A DNA stretch of 64,000 bases from CAYUPI01 sp964446585 (GTDB lineage: Bacteria > Verrucomicrobiota > Verrucomicrobiia > Limisphaerales > UBA8199). The stretch lies in assembly GCA_964446585.1 (NCBI GenBank), contig CAYUPI010000018.1, positions 41,072 through 105,071 on the forward strand, given 5' to 3'. Within the stretch, counting starts at the first letter, position 1, and each line of letters begins with the position of its first letter. A program made the position numbers and the translations under genes. The notes beneath the pieces were generated by a model. The model had not been told where the DNA came from and made no database searches. It was given only the letters and a program-made list of their open reading frames with translations. Of the stretch, positions 44,813 to 53,493 are shown piece after piece.

Positions 44813-44968
44813 GGATTGTCCGACATCGCCTGTCGCCGCTTCCGCGCGCAGCGGTGGCGAGCTGAGGCTTCGAGCCCTGCGCTTCCAGCGGACGGCGGGG
44901 AGTAATCAGTAATCAGGGATCGGTGATCAGTAATCAGAAATCGGCAGGCGGAGAAAAGTAAAAAGCGT

Positions 44969-45736
44969 ATGAAAGCAATCGTTGCCGCCATTCACGGCAT
45001 CCTGACAAACCAGACCGACCCAAGCTGGCCGGACAAGTTCGACGCCTGGGTGTTCGAGCGCGATCCGGAAGTCAAGGTCCTCAAGAAAGAATACCGCGCC
45101 GGCCCATTTCCCCGGTGGAACTGTTGGGTCAAAGACCCGCTGCTCGCCCGCTCGTTGGCCAACGAACTCGAGCTGTTTCTCGCCTCCGCGCCACCCATCA
45201 GAAGTCCCTCGACACCCGCCCCTCGACCCTCGCCACCTTCCTTTTGGCTTGTCGCCCATAGCAACGGCGCAGTCATCGCACTGCTCGCCGCCAGAAATCT
45301 TATCGAGCGCGGACACAAGATCGGCGGCTTGATTCTCACCGGCGCGGCGTGTGAAGCCGACATTGACCGGAACGAAATTCTGGAATGGCAGTGTCGAGGC
45401 ATGCTCGGCACGGCCATCGCTTACAGTTCGGCCGAGGATCAGGTTCTGTCGGGAGCTCCGGTTTCAGTCTCGTCGTCCAGTAGTCCTGGAGTCTTGTGGT
45501 CGCTTTTTCGCTCGTAGCTCCGGGGCAAATGCATCTGGCCCTATGGTTGTCTGGGCCGCACCGGCTGGATGTTCGACGGGCGTCCGCTTCACTTCGACTC
45601 TCCGAGCTCAGCGTCGAGGTCGTCCGCCCTCTTCACGCGCTGGTTTTCCGGCGGCCACAGCGCGTACTTCGCGCCGATGACCATCGAGCGGACGTTCGAG
45701 CAGATTTATCGGGACATCACAGCAGTCAATAATTGA
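44969..45736 (+). pseudogene. Alpha/beta-hydrolase-fold protein with an in-frame stop
   Basis: Reading from ATG 44969, the first 182 codons carry the alpha/beta-hydrolase features AIHGI and VAHSNGAVIALLAARNLI (nucleophile elbow HSNG). A TAG at 45515-45517 interrupts the frame, but the same frame continues to TGA at 45736 with clearly protein-like sequence (GRTGWMFDGRPLHFDSPS, GGHSAYFAPMTIERTFEQIY). One nonsense change therefore splits an approximately 255-residue gene. Just before the stop is a Ser-rich low-complexity stretch and earlier a CCCTCGACC-word insertion. First larger gene of the phage-like module; could act in lysis or cargo modification. Readthrough cannot be excluded. Confidence 0.65.
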
Positions 45737-45784
45737 ACGAGTCACCGTCGCGGTGCGATGCGGCGAAGCGAGAAAGGAGCAACA

Positions 45785-46234
45785 ATGAATGACTTGATGA
45801 TTGCGCAAATGGAACCGCCGGTGGGCCTGGCGGCGTGGCTGGCGTGCGCGGCCTTTGTGCTCATGCTGGCCAATCAGGCCTTCCGGCTCAAGGAGCGGTT
45901 GCTGGGCGAAAAGAGTCCGCAGCAAATCTTTCCTCAGCCGCTGGAGGTCCGCTCGGCGCGCGAGCCGGCCTGGCGGGAGTTCTGCGAGGGCAATCACCGG
46001 GCCAGCACGCGGCGCATCGAAACTATCGAACAGGAACTGCGCGACCTGCGCGAGGAGCGGCGCGAATCGGCCGGCAAGCTTGAAGAAAAAATCGAGACCG
46101 TCGGGCGCGAAATCCCCGAGCTGGAGCGGCGGCTCAATGCCGCCAACGAGGCGCGGCTCGAAAAAGTCCACAACCGCATCAACGAAGTCCTCGGCGAAGT
46201 CAGGGAACTCCGCGGCGCGGTCAACAATCTTTAA
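45785..46234 (+). CDS. Membrane-anchored coiled-coil protein of the phage-like module
   Basis: A 149-residue protein starting MNDLMIAQMEPPVGLAAWLA. One hydrophobic segment near residues 13-30 (GLAAWLACAAFVLMLANQAF) is followed by a long charged heptad-rich region (RRIETIEQELRDLREERRES to VLGEVRELRGAV) that predicts a coiled coil. Small membrane coiled-coil proteins precede the terminase in several phages (spanin- or holin-like), but no specific family is recognised. Confidence 0.6.
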   Translation: MNDLMIAQMEPPVGLAAWLACAAFVLMLANQAFRLKERLLGEKSPQQIFPQPLEVRSAREPAWREFCEGNHRASTRRIETIEQELRDLREERRESAGKLEEKIETVGREIPELERRLNAANEARLEKVHNRINEVLGEVRELRGAVNNL

Positions 46235-46266
46235 GTCGGATCCGACCGATCCGATCGATCTGTCTT

Positions 46267-46521
46267 ATGAAAGCGAAAATCAAACGCTCGATATTGGCAG
46301 TGCTCAACGCGTGCGACGGCGTGCCGATGCCGGAGCGGGCGCTGCTGGCGGCGGTGCAGCTTTATCTGCAGCCAGAACGACCCAGCGACAACGACGTCGA
46401 GGACGCGCTCAGGGACATCGAACACCAGCGCTATGCCGGGGCCGTGACCGATGAGCTGACTGGCGAACGAACATGGACCTTGACCGCGAAGGGGACGCAT
46501 AAGGCGAGGGAGTTGAGGTGA
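46267..46521 (+). CDS. Small winged-helix-like hypothetical protein
   Basis: An 84-residue protein (SILAVLNACDGVPMPERALL, DVEDALRDIEHQRYAGAVTD, then TWTLTAKGTHKARELR) whose pattern of two helices and a basic beta-wing resembles short winged-helix proteins. It sits immediately before the small-terminase-like gene, where Mu-like phages encode small DNA-binding or structural genes. Function unknown. Confidence 0.55.
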   Translation: MKAKIKRSILAVLNACDGVPMPERALLAAVQLYLQPERPSDNDVEDALRDIEHQRYAGAVTDELTGERTWTLTAKGTHKARELR

Positions 46522-46561
46522 GACGCGGGAAACGTGAAAGGTGATGCGTGATGCGTGATGC

Positions 46562-47062
46562 GTGAAAGATCCGATGAAGCACAAGGGTACAAACAAGCGA
46601 AAGCCAGCGACACATGCACAGCGCGCCGTGGAGCGACTTGGCGCGGAAAACAGCCCTGCGGAAGAGTCGCCGGACTGGGAGCGGATGCGGGAGCAGTTGC
46701 TGAACCATATCTCAGAAGGGGCCCGGCATTGTGCGGAGATCGAGCGCGAGTTTGGCAGGAATCCGCCGCCGGAGTTGGAGACGTTGATCAAGCTCCATCG
46801 GTTGATGGTATTTCAAGTGAGCAGTCAGGAGGGCGCCAAGCGCGAGGCCATCGGACTAATTACGGCGCTGATGAGACCTGTGATGGAGTGGGCGCGCTTG
46901 CAGGAAAAGCGGAAGGAACGCGAATTGTCGGAACAGAAGTACCGAGACCAGGTGGAAGCGCAAAAGGCCGCGCTCGAGCGCGAACAGGCGGCGGCGAATG
47001 CGGAAGGCGGCCTGTCGCCCGAGACGCTGGAGAAGATCGAGCGGGAACTGAGGCTGATGTGA
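46562..47062 (+). CDS. Putative small terminase-like protein
   Basis: A 166-residue, mostly helical protein of the phage-like module. The C-terminal two-thirds is a charged helix (KLHRLMVFQVSSQEGAKREA to QKYRDQVEAQKAALEREQAA). By position it matches the small terminase (gp27-like in Mu-type prophages, upstream of gp28). The N-terminal KGTNKRKPATHAQRAVERLG is basic, suitable for DNA binding. Assignment is from synteny, not from a strong motif. A GTGATGC repeat lies just upstream, at 46535-46562. Confidence 0.5.
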   Translation: MKDPMKHKGTNKRKPATHAQRAVERLGAENSPAEESPDWERMREQLLNHISEGARHCAEIEREFGRNPPPELETLIKLHRLMVFQVSSQEGAKREAIGLITALMRPVMEWARLQEKRKERELSEQKYRDQVEAQKAALEREQAAANAEGGLSPETLEKIERELRLM

Positions 47063-47102
47063 CCAGGACGCTTGAGCGCGTATGGAAAATCCCGTTGATT
47101 GC

Positions 47103-47339
47103 AGGAGCCGACGTAAGGGCGGGTTGCGCAAATCCTATGAGGGTAGGGCGCGCTGTCCCCAGCGCGCCGCGATGTGGTCCCAACCTGCGATTTTGCTCGG
47201 TAACTGGGGTGTTCGTTGGCGCGCTGGGGACAGCGCGCCCTACCTTTTGGACCTCGCGCCACTTGGGCAACACGCCCGTAAGGAGGCTCAAATTTCGATG
47301 GAATCCCAAATTGATCAGAGCCTCCTTACGTCGGCTCCT
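47103..47339. repeat. Composite nested inverted-repeat element between the terminase genes
   Basis: Outer 15-bp perfect inverted arms AGGAGCCGACGTAAG (47103-47117 and 47325-47339) enclose a 27-bp perfect inverted pair, GGTAGGGCGCGCTG-type, at 47142-47168 and 47218-47244. There is also a smaller AGGAGGCTC hairpin at 47281-47327. The 27-bp arms are identical to REP hairpins beside the RAYT gene at 59401, so this is a transposed REP pair. Confidence 0.8.
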
Positions 47340-47380
47340 ACAATTCCAAGACCTGAAACGTGAAAGGCGAAAGACGAAAG

Positions 47381-48766
47381 ATGCAGGATGAGGGAAGATA
47401 TTTTTTGCCGTACCAGCGCGCGTGGATTCGAGATAAATCGCCGCTGCGCATTTGCGAGAAGAGCCGGCAGATCGGGCTGAGCTACGCCGACAGCTATGAC
47501 AGCGTCATAAAGGCCGGCCTCAAGGGCGGACGCAATGTGTGGGTGATGTCGCGCGACGAGGTCCAGGCCAAGGAATACATCCGCTACTGCAAACATTGGG
47601 CCAAGGTGCTCGATTGCGCCGCGCACGATTGGGGCGAACAACTATTCACGCGGCGGGACGGCCAGGCCGTCAAGGTCCAGGTGCTCTCGTTTGCCACGCG
47701 CTCAAGCATCTACGCGCTGTCGTCCAGTCCCGACGCGATCGTCGGCAAAACAGGCCATGTGAAGCTCGACGAATTCGCGCTGCATCGGGACCAGCGCATG
47801 CTCTATGCCGTCGCCAAGCCCGTGACTCAATGGGGCGGCACACTGTCAATCATTTCAACCCATCGTGGAATCGGCACAGTGTTTCACAGCCTGCTGGCGG
47901 ACATCAAACAGCGCGGCAACCCGATGGGTTGGTCCCTCCACACCGTCGCGATTCAAACGGCGGTCGGGCAGGGTTTGGTCGAGCGTATCAATGAGAAGGC
48001 CGGGCGAGACGAATCACGGGCGGCCTGGCTGGCGCGGCAGCGGGCCGAGTGCATCGATGAAGAACAATGGCTTCAGGAATACTGCTGCGTCCCGGCCGAT
48101 GAATCGACCGCGTTCATCAGCTTCGAAATGCTCAATTCCTGCGAAGAGCCCGGCCTCCGCCTGCTCTCGGTCGATGAGCTTCTTCACATCCTTTCGCAAT
48201 CCTCCAATCCCGCTCCCGCTCCTGCTCTTACTCCTACTCCTCCGCTTACTCGCTCCTCCTCCTTCTTCCTCGGCGTCGATCTGGCGCGCAAACACGACCT
48301 CTGCGTCTTCGACCTGGGCGAAAGAATCGGCGACGTCGTCTGGGACCGGGTCCGAATCGAGCTCAAGGACCGGTCGTTTTCCGAGATCAAATCCGAATTG
48401 TATCGGCTGTTGCGCTTGCCGCAGGTGAAACGTTGCTGCCTGGACGCCACCGGCCTGGGCTTGCAACTGGCTGAGGAAGCGCGCGCAGATTTTGGCTGGA
48501 AACTTGAGCCCATCGTTTTCACCGCGCCGGTCAAGGAAGCGTTAGCCTTTGGCCTGCGCACGGCTCTCCAGGAGCGCAAAGTGCGGCTGGTCTCCGACGA
48601 CAAACTGAGGGCCGACCTGCGCGGTATCAAGAAGCAAGTCACCCTCAGCGGCAACATCCGATTCCTCGGCGAAAGCCCCGACAGTCACTGCGACCGTTTT
48701 TGGGCCAAGGCCCTGCGACAACACGCCGCGCGCGCTGCGGACGAAGTTTGTGCAATGGTTGGATAG
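47381..48766 (+). CDS. Terminase large subunit (Mu gp28-like)
   Basis: A 461-residue phage DNA-packaging motor. The Mu-gp28-like N-terminus is FLPYQRAWIRDKSPLRICEK, with a degenerate Walker A SRQIGLS and the Walker B VKLDEFAL. The nuclease domain has FLGVDLARKHDLCVFDLGER and CCLDATGLGLQLAEEA. A Pro/Thr/Ser stretch (NPAPAPALTPTPPLTRSSSF) in the ATPase-nuclease linker is encoded by dispersed CTCCTACTCC words. The start at 47381 avoids a GTGAAAGGCGAAAGACG repeat; 47360 is an alternative. Packages DNA into the capsid made by the genes that follow. Confidence 0.85.
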   Translation: MQDEGRYFLPYQRAWIRDKSPLRICEKSRQIGLSYADSYDSVIKAGLKGGRNVWVMSRDEVQAKEYIRYCKHWAKVLDCAAHDWGEQLFTRRDGQAVKVQVLSFATRSSIYALSSSPDAIVGKTGHVKLDEFALHRDQRMLYAVAKPVTQWGGTLSIISTHRGIGTVFHSLLADIKQRGNPMGWSLHTVAIQTAVGQGLVERINEKAGRDESRAAWLARQRAECIDEEQWLQEYCCVPADESTAFISFEMLNSCEEPGLRLLSVDELLHILSQSSNPAPAPALTPTPPLTRSSSFFLGVDLARKHDLCVFDLGERIGDVVWDRVRIELKDRSFSEIKSELYRLLRLPQVKRCCLDATGLGLQLAEEARADFGWKLEPIVFTAPVKEALAFGLRTALQERKVRLVSDDKLRADLRGIKKQVTLSGNIRFLGESPDSHCDRFWAKALRQHAARAADEVCAMVG

Positions 48767-48787
48767 AAAAATGACAATCCCAAACCC

Positions 48788-50554
48788 ATGAAACTCTTCG
48801 GCTTTAACATTTCGCGCTCCCAACAAGTTCCTCAGACCAAATCTGTCCCGACCGAAAGCGAACTATGGCTTACCGGCGGCGACTCGGGCTGCGGCGGGCT
48901 CACCTTGTCAAACGCCTATCAACAAGTCGTCTGGGTCTATCGGGCGATCAATGTCCTGGCCGAGCAAATCGGCAACATTCCCTTCCTGTTATCCAGCGGG
49001 GAACGAGGCCGGGAAAATCTGATCACGCGCGGTCCACTGGTGAATTTTTACAACTATCCGCATCCGCAGATCGACCGGTTCCAATATTGGGAGCTGCGGA
49101 TTATATGGCTGATGCTGCGTGGCGAATGCTTCCGCATCCCCATCTATTCTGATTCTCCCTCGTCCTCGTCCTCGACCCGTCGCCTGCAGTCCGTCCTAAT
49201 CTCCGATCCCTCCTGCTTCCAGCACATCGTCGATGACCACCAGCTCATCGGCTGGCGCTATACCGGGTTTGGCGCAAGCACGCCCCTGGCGAGCCAGGTC
49301 TTCCTCCCCGAAGAAGTGTGGTTCGAGAAATTGCCCAACCCGTTCAATTTCTGGCGCGGGCTGGCGCCGTTGCGCGTCGCCGGCCTGGCCGCGGAGACGG
49401 ATTTCGCCGCAGGCGCGTTCATGAAAGGCGTCATGGAGAACAACGGCGATCTCGGGTTGATCGTCCGGGCGCAGGAGCAACTCGGCCCGGATCAACGCGA
49501 GCAGCTTCACGCGGCGTTGCGCCAACGACGGCGCCGGGCCGGCACGGCGAACGAGCCGCTGTTGCTGTGGAACACGACCGAGATCGTACAGCCCCAGCTT
49601 TCGAGCAGCGACCTGCAGTTCCTCGAGAACCGCCGATTTTCCCGCGCGGAAATTTGTGCGGCGTTCGGCGTGCCGGAAGAGATCGTTACCACCACCGACA
49701 ACGCGAAGTACGACGTGATGGACGGGGCGCGGCTGAATTTCATCGAACATCGCATCGCGCCGTTGTGCCGCCGGCTGGAAGCGGGCGAGGACGTTACCGT
49801 CAAGAGCCTCGACCCGGGCGCGGTCGGCTGGTTCGACCTGGAGAGCCTGCCCATCCTGCAAAAGGCGCAGCGGGACCGCATGGCGACGGCGCGCTCGGTG
49901 TTCGACATGGGCGTACCGTTCAATGAGCTAAATCGCGTGCTCGATCTCGGCTTCCGCCGCTTGCCATGGGGCGACCGTGGATATGTGGCGTCTAAGCTCA
50001 CCGAGGTCGGAGAAGACAGTCCAAAGTCCAAAGCCCAAAGTCCAAAGTCGGAAGCGGATGGGGCGGTGGACCTGATGTGGAGGTTGTTGGAGGAGGTGAA
50101 ACCGCTTCTGACGAACTCTGAGGAACTGGCCGGGAATGAGACGACACCATGCCCGATCGATTGTGACGCATGGGATCCAAGACTGAGAAGCAAGGCGCGG
50201 CGTTTCCTGTTCGAACAGCGCGGTCGCGCGCTCGCCAGAATCGGCCAATGCGGCCCAGCGTTGCCGGCGGAGCCGCTCGACCAGGCGAACGAAGCGGCCC
50301 ATGTGGCCTCCATCAATCTGCCGCCGGAAACGAGCGATGCTGAAGCAAAACAATTCCGCGAATTACTGCTCGAGCAGGTTCGAACAATTCACGGGCTCCT
50401 GTCTGCCTCGTTAGCGGCGGGAGTCGCCGCTCATGAGACATCGGAGCATTTGGCCGAGCGAATTCGCTCGATTTACAACGACGCCGCCAGGGCCGAGGCG
50501 GCGCCAATCCGACGGGCGATCGTCCCGGCCCAGTCCCCCACAACCAACGAGTGA
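48788..50554 (+). CDS. Phage portal protein (HK97 family)
   Basis: A 588-residue portal. The N-terminal core is HK97-type: QQVVWVYRAINVLAEQIGNI, FNFWRGLAPLRVAGLAAETD, IVRAQEQLGP and SRAEICAAFGVPEEIVTTTD. A Ser-rich insertion (SPSSSSSTRRLQ, near 49150) and a SPKSKAQSPKSEADG insertion (near 50020-50052) are dispersed-word repeats. The last 190 residues are an unusual helical extension. The protein forms the dodecameric DNA-entry vertex and joins the terminase to the procapsid. Confidence 0.88.
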   Translation: MKLFGFNISRSQQVPQTKSVPTESELWLTGGDSGCGGLTLSNAYQQVVWVYRAINVLAEQIGNIPFLLSSGERGRENLITRGPLVNFYNYPHPQIDRFQYWELRIIWLMLRGECFRIPIYSDSPSSSSSTRRLQSVLISDPSCFQHIVDDHQLIGWRYTGFGASTPLASQVFLPEEVWFEKLPNPFNFWRGLAPLRVAGLAAETDFAAGAFMKGVMENNGDLGLIVRAQEQLGPDQREQLHAALRQRRRRAGTANEPLLLWNTTEIVQPQLSSSDLQFLENRRFSRAEICAAFGVPEEIVTTTDNAKYDVMDGARLNFIEHRIAPLCRRLEAGEDVTVKSLDPGAVGWFDLESLPILQKAQRDRMATARSVFDMGVPFNELNRVLDLGFRRLPWGDRGYVASKLTEVGEDSPKSKAQSPKSEADGAVDLMWRLLEEVKPLLTNSEELAGNETTPCPIDCDAWDPRLRSKARRFLFEQRGRALARIGQCGPALPAEPLDQANEAAHVASINLPPETSDAEAKQFRELLLEQVRTIHGLLSASLAAGVAAHETSEHLAERIRSIYNDAARAEAAPIRRAIVPAQSPTTNE

Positions 50555-50557
50555 TTT

Positions 50558-51700
50558 ATGAAAAACAAAATTGAAATCTCATTTCCCGAGCAGTCAGCAG
50601 GTGCCGATTTTGGCGACCGCCTCGTGACGCTTTGTGACGGCCGCCCGGGCGTGCGCTCGACCATGCACGTCGAAATCTCAGAACCTGCCGATGAAGCACT
50701 CGTCACAGATCGTGGCCGCCGACGTGAGTCGGCGCTGATCTCCTCTGGTCCAGGAGCACCGGATTGCGCTGACTTTTCCCCAGAAGAGAATCCGCCGACT
50801 AACGTCGTCGGCTACGCGGTGCTCGACTTCATCTCCTCGGATGAAACGTTGGACCGTTGCGGCGAGATCATCTCCGCCGCAGGCTGGCGGCTCGAGTCCT
50901 ATCGCCGCAATCCCGTCTTTCAAAACGCGCACCAGTACGGCGATATCATTTTCACCCTCGGCCGCGCCCTCATCACCGAAGTTCGCTCTCGTCCCCTCTC
51001 AACTCTTAACTCCTTGACCCGCCATAGCGGAGCGACGGCGGCTCCACTATCAACTTATCTTTTCCAACGCATCCAATTTGCCACCGAGGCCAATCCGATG
51101 GCGCGGATTGCCTATGCGCTTTACAAGGGCAAATTCCTCAACGCCGTCTCCGTCGGCTTCATCCCGCTACGCTGGGAGGATGGCGAGGGAGTGGAGGGGC
51201 GAGGGTCCCGCCTTCGCGTGGAGGCTTCGGCGCGGCAAGCGGGAGTCGAGGGAGGGGGCAGTCCGCATCGTATCAGCTCCTCGATACCCGACACTCGACA
51301 CCCGTCATCCCCGACTCGGAACTACCGCCGCCGCTACCTCGAACAGGAGCTCCTTGAAGTCTCCGCCGTGGGCATTCCTGCCAATCCCAACGCCCTCCAA
51401 CTCGGCCTCAAGGCCGGCGCGATTCAGAAATCAGATTTGCAGGAGTTGCTGGACATGCTGAGAACTCTTTGCGATTCGAAGCCACAGTTCCCCTCACCCC
51501 TACCCTCTCCCCAAGGAGAGGGAAACCGCTCTCAACTCTCAACTCCCAACTCTCAACTCGCTTTTGGCAGCCACCTGGCGGTGCCGGACACCACGACCAG
51601 CGCTTTCGGTGTCCGCGGCTACGAAGCGCAGTGGCTGCAGCTCGCGCGCGCGATACGGGATGTGATGCGTGGAACGCAAAACGTGAAACGTAAAACGTGA
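50558..51700 (+). CDS. HK97-type prohead maturation protease
   Basis: A 380-residue protein. Core segments VVGYAVLDFISSDETLDRCG, NPVFQNAHQYGDIIFTLGRA, KGKFLNAVSVGFIPLRWEDG and LEQELLEVSAVGIPANPNAL are typical of the U35 prohead protease, which cuts the capsid N-terminal delta domain. Three blocks (50990-51060, 51180-51325, 51480-51575) are translated dispersed words and a REP-like hairpin, about 100 extra residues. The conserved His and Ser are retained (FQNAHQY, AVSVGF). Confidence 0.8.
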   Translation: MKNKIEISFPEQSAGADFGDRLVTLCDGRPGVRSTMHVEISEPADEALVTDRGRRRESALISSGPGAPDCADFSPEENPPTNVVGYAVLDFISSDETLDRCGEIISAAGWRLESYRRNPVFQNAHQYGDIIFTLGRALITEVRSRPLSTLNSLTRHSGATAAPLSTYLFQRIQFATEANPMARIAYALYKGKFLNAVSVGFIPLRWEDGEGVEGRGSRLRVEASARQAGVEGGGSPHRISSSIPDTRHPSSPTRNYRRRYLEQELLEVSAVGIPANPNALQLGLKAGAIQKSDLQELLDMLRTLCDSKPQFPSPLPSPQGEGNRSQLSTPNSQLAFGSHLAVPDTTTSAFGVRGYEAQWLQLARAIRDVMRGTQNVKRKT

Positions 51701-51764
51701 GGCGCGAATACAACGGAGAATGGTTCAGCGAGCATCCATTCATTACCAAACAGATCAAGACAAA

Positions 51765-53216
51765 ATGAAAAAGCAAAACGAAGTAGCTAATAGACAAACT
51801 CATGATAATCGTTCGCGCACCTCGCGCGGGAAACCGGAGCCGGTCTCCGGCGATCCTCTATCCTCAATCCTCCATCTTCCGGCCATGGTCGGCCTGGCGC
51901 TGCTGACTGTGCTGGCGCTCGGACTTTGGACCTTGGACGTTGGACTTTGGACTGGCACCGTGCTGGCCCTGGCGGCCGCTCCCCTGGTGCTGACGGAAGA
52001 GCAGGTCCAGGAGTTCCAGGGAATCCTGGGCGAAATGAAGGGCGGCTGGGCGGAGCTCAAAGGGTTGCCCACGACGTTCCGGGCGCTCCAGGATGAAAGC
52101 GCACATTTGAAACAGCAGATGACCGACGTGCGCCGCTTGCTGGCGGCGCGCGCCAGTCAGCCGTCGCGCGTGCGCACTCCCGGCCTGGTGAGCGATGATT
52201 GCGCGCGGCAACTGTCGGCGCATTTCATCCTGCACTGCGAGCGCAGCGGCAAGCTCGAGGCCCTCGCCTCGCAATCCGCGCAGCGCGATGCCCTGGTCGG
52301 GTTCGCCCGCGAATCGCTTGGCGTGACGGCCAAAGCGGCCCTGACCACGAGCGACATTCCGCTGCCGATCGAGTACGGCGGCGAGATTCGCGAGTTGATC
52401 AGCGACTTCGGCGTCGTGCGCCGCCGGATGTTTCCCTATCCCATCGGCCTGGGAACGTCGAGGCCGGCCCGGATGGGCACGCGACCCGCGTTCAGCGCCA
52501 TTGCCATGTCGGCCGCTTTCAGCGAGAAATCGCCGACGTTGAGCTTCGCGTCGCTCGAGTCGCACAAGATCGGCGGCGTTGTCCGATTGCCGCGCGAAAT
52601 CGACGAGCAAAGTATTGTCGCGATGGGCCAGTTCCTCGCCCGCTATGGCGCCGTCGAGTTCGCCCGCGCCGAGGACAACTGGGGTTTCCTGGCGGACGGC
52701 TCCGCCACGTACGATTCGGTCAAGGGCATTCTCCAGGTCGCCCGCGACAATTCCAAGACCGTCGTGCTGGCGGCGACCAAGACTAAACCGAGCGACGCGG
52801 TGCTGGCCGATTTCCGCGCCCTGCGGACGAAGGTGAACAAAGCGGCCCTCAACGGCCGGCTCTCGAGCTATTACCTCGACAGCACCTGGGAAACGCAACT
52901 GCCGACATTCCGGACGGCGGCCGAGCCGAACGTCTATCAGCGGCTTTCCGACGGCAGCGCGCTCCTGGACGGCTATCCCATCGTGTGGACGGACGTGCTG
53001 ACGCCGTATGGCACCAGCGCGGCGGCCGACAGTCCGCTAGCGGTATTTGGCGCGCTCTCTTTCTGGTGGATGGGGGAACACGGCAGCCCGCGCATCGACA
53101 CCAGCGAACACGTCTGGTTCGCCAACGACCAACTCGCCGTGCGTTTCATCGAAGAAATCGACTTCGATTACGCGGCGGTGGACGCCACGGCGGCGCTGTT
53201 GACTGCGGCGAGTTGA
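51765..53216 (+). CDS. HK97-family major capsid protein
   Basis: About 483 residues from ATG 51765 (51720 is an alternative). The N-terminal part has a hydrophobic segment partly made of TTGGACTTTGG-word sequence (ALGLWTLDVGLWTG), followed by a coiled delta-domain-like region (LTEEQVQEFQGILGEMKGGW, ALQDESAHLKQQMTDVRRLL). The capsid body begins near ALTTSDIPLPIEYGGEIREL and has HK97-fold segments FSEKSPTLSFASLESHKIGG, FARAEDNWGFLADGSATYDS and VWFANDQLAVRFIEEIDFDY. Self-assembles into icosahedral shells. A hydrophobic segment in the delta region is unusual for a capsid protein. Confidence 0.83.
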   Translation: MKKQNEVANRQTHDNRSRTSRGKPEPVSGDPLSSILHLPAMVGLALLTVLALGLWTLDVGLWTGTVLALAAAPLVLTEEQVQEFQGILGEMKGGWAELKGLPTTFRALQDESAHLKQQMTDVRRLLAARASQPSRVRTPGLVSDDCARQLSAHFILHCERSGKLEALASQSAQRDALVGFARESLGVTAKAALTTSDIPLPIEYGGEIRELISDFGVVRRRMFPYPIGLGTSRPARMGTRPAFSAIAMSAAFSEKSPTLSFASLESHKIGGVVRLPREIDEQSIVAMGQFLARYGAVEFARAEDNWGFLADGSATYDSVKGILQVARDNSKTVVLAATKTKPSDAVLADFRALRTKVNKAALNGRLSSYYLDSTWETQLPTFRTAAEPNVYQRLSDGSALLDGYPIVWTDVLTPYGTSAAADSPLAVFGALSFWWMGEHGSPRIDTSEHVWFANDQLAVRFIEEIDFDYAAVDATAALLTAAS

Positions 53217-53308
53217 GAAGACGTGATCCTCCGTCGCTGAAGCTAGGGAGGACAAGTGCGTGAAGCGTACTGAGGAACCGGCCCGGCGCGGGGCCACTCG
53301 CGCCGGGC

Positions 53309-53455
53309 GCCTGGAAAATCCGAAATCCGAAACGCGAAATCCCAAACTCGCAATGGGCTCGTGTAATCGAATAACCATGCAAAAGCGTGATTCGAGCTTC
53401 GGACTTCGATCTTCCTTCGGATTTCGGCCTTCGGGTTTCGGATTCTCACCCCCTC
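53309..53455. repeat. ATTTCGGA-type word repeats between capsid and connector genes
   Basis: The 277-base gap 53217-53493 holds no gene. It contains AAATCCGAAATCCGAAACGC-type words on the left and TTCGGATTTCGGCCTTCGGG-type words on the right, an inverted repeat, plus a GCCCGGCGCGGGG / CGCGCCGGGCGCC hairpin at 53280-53310. Confidence 0.75.
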
Positions 53456-53493
53456 ACTCAGCTCCTTTGCTCAGCAATTAACCACATAGTTTC

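Noticed and set aside
44676..44912. Possible small gene of 78 codons upstream of the hydrolase
   Set aside because: The sequence overlaps the inverted-repeat region and shows no conserved or protein-like pattern.
44969..45736. Frameshift in the hydrolase gene
   Set aside because: The downstream segment is in the same frame as the start; a single TAG, not a frameshift, interrupts it.
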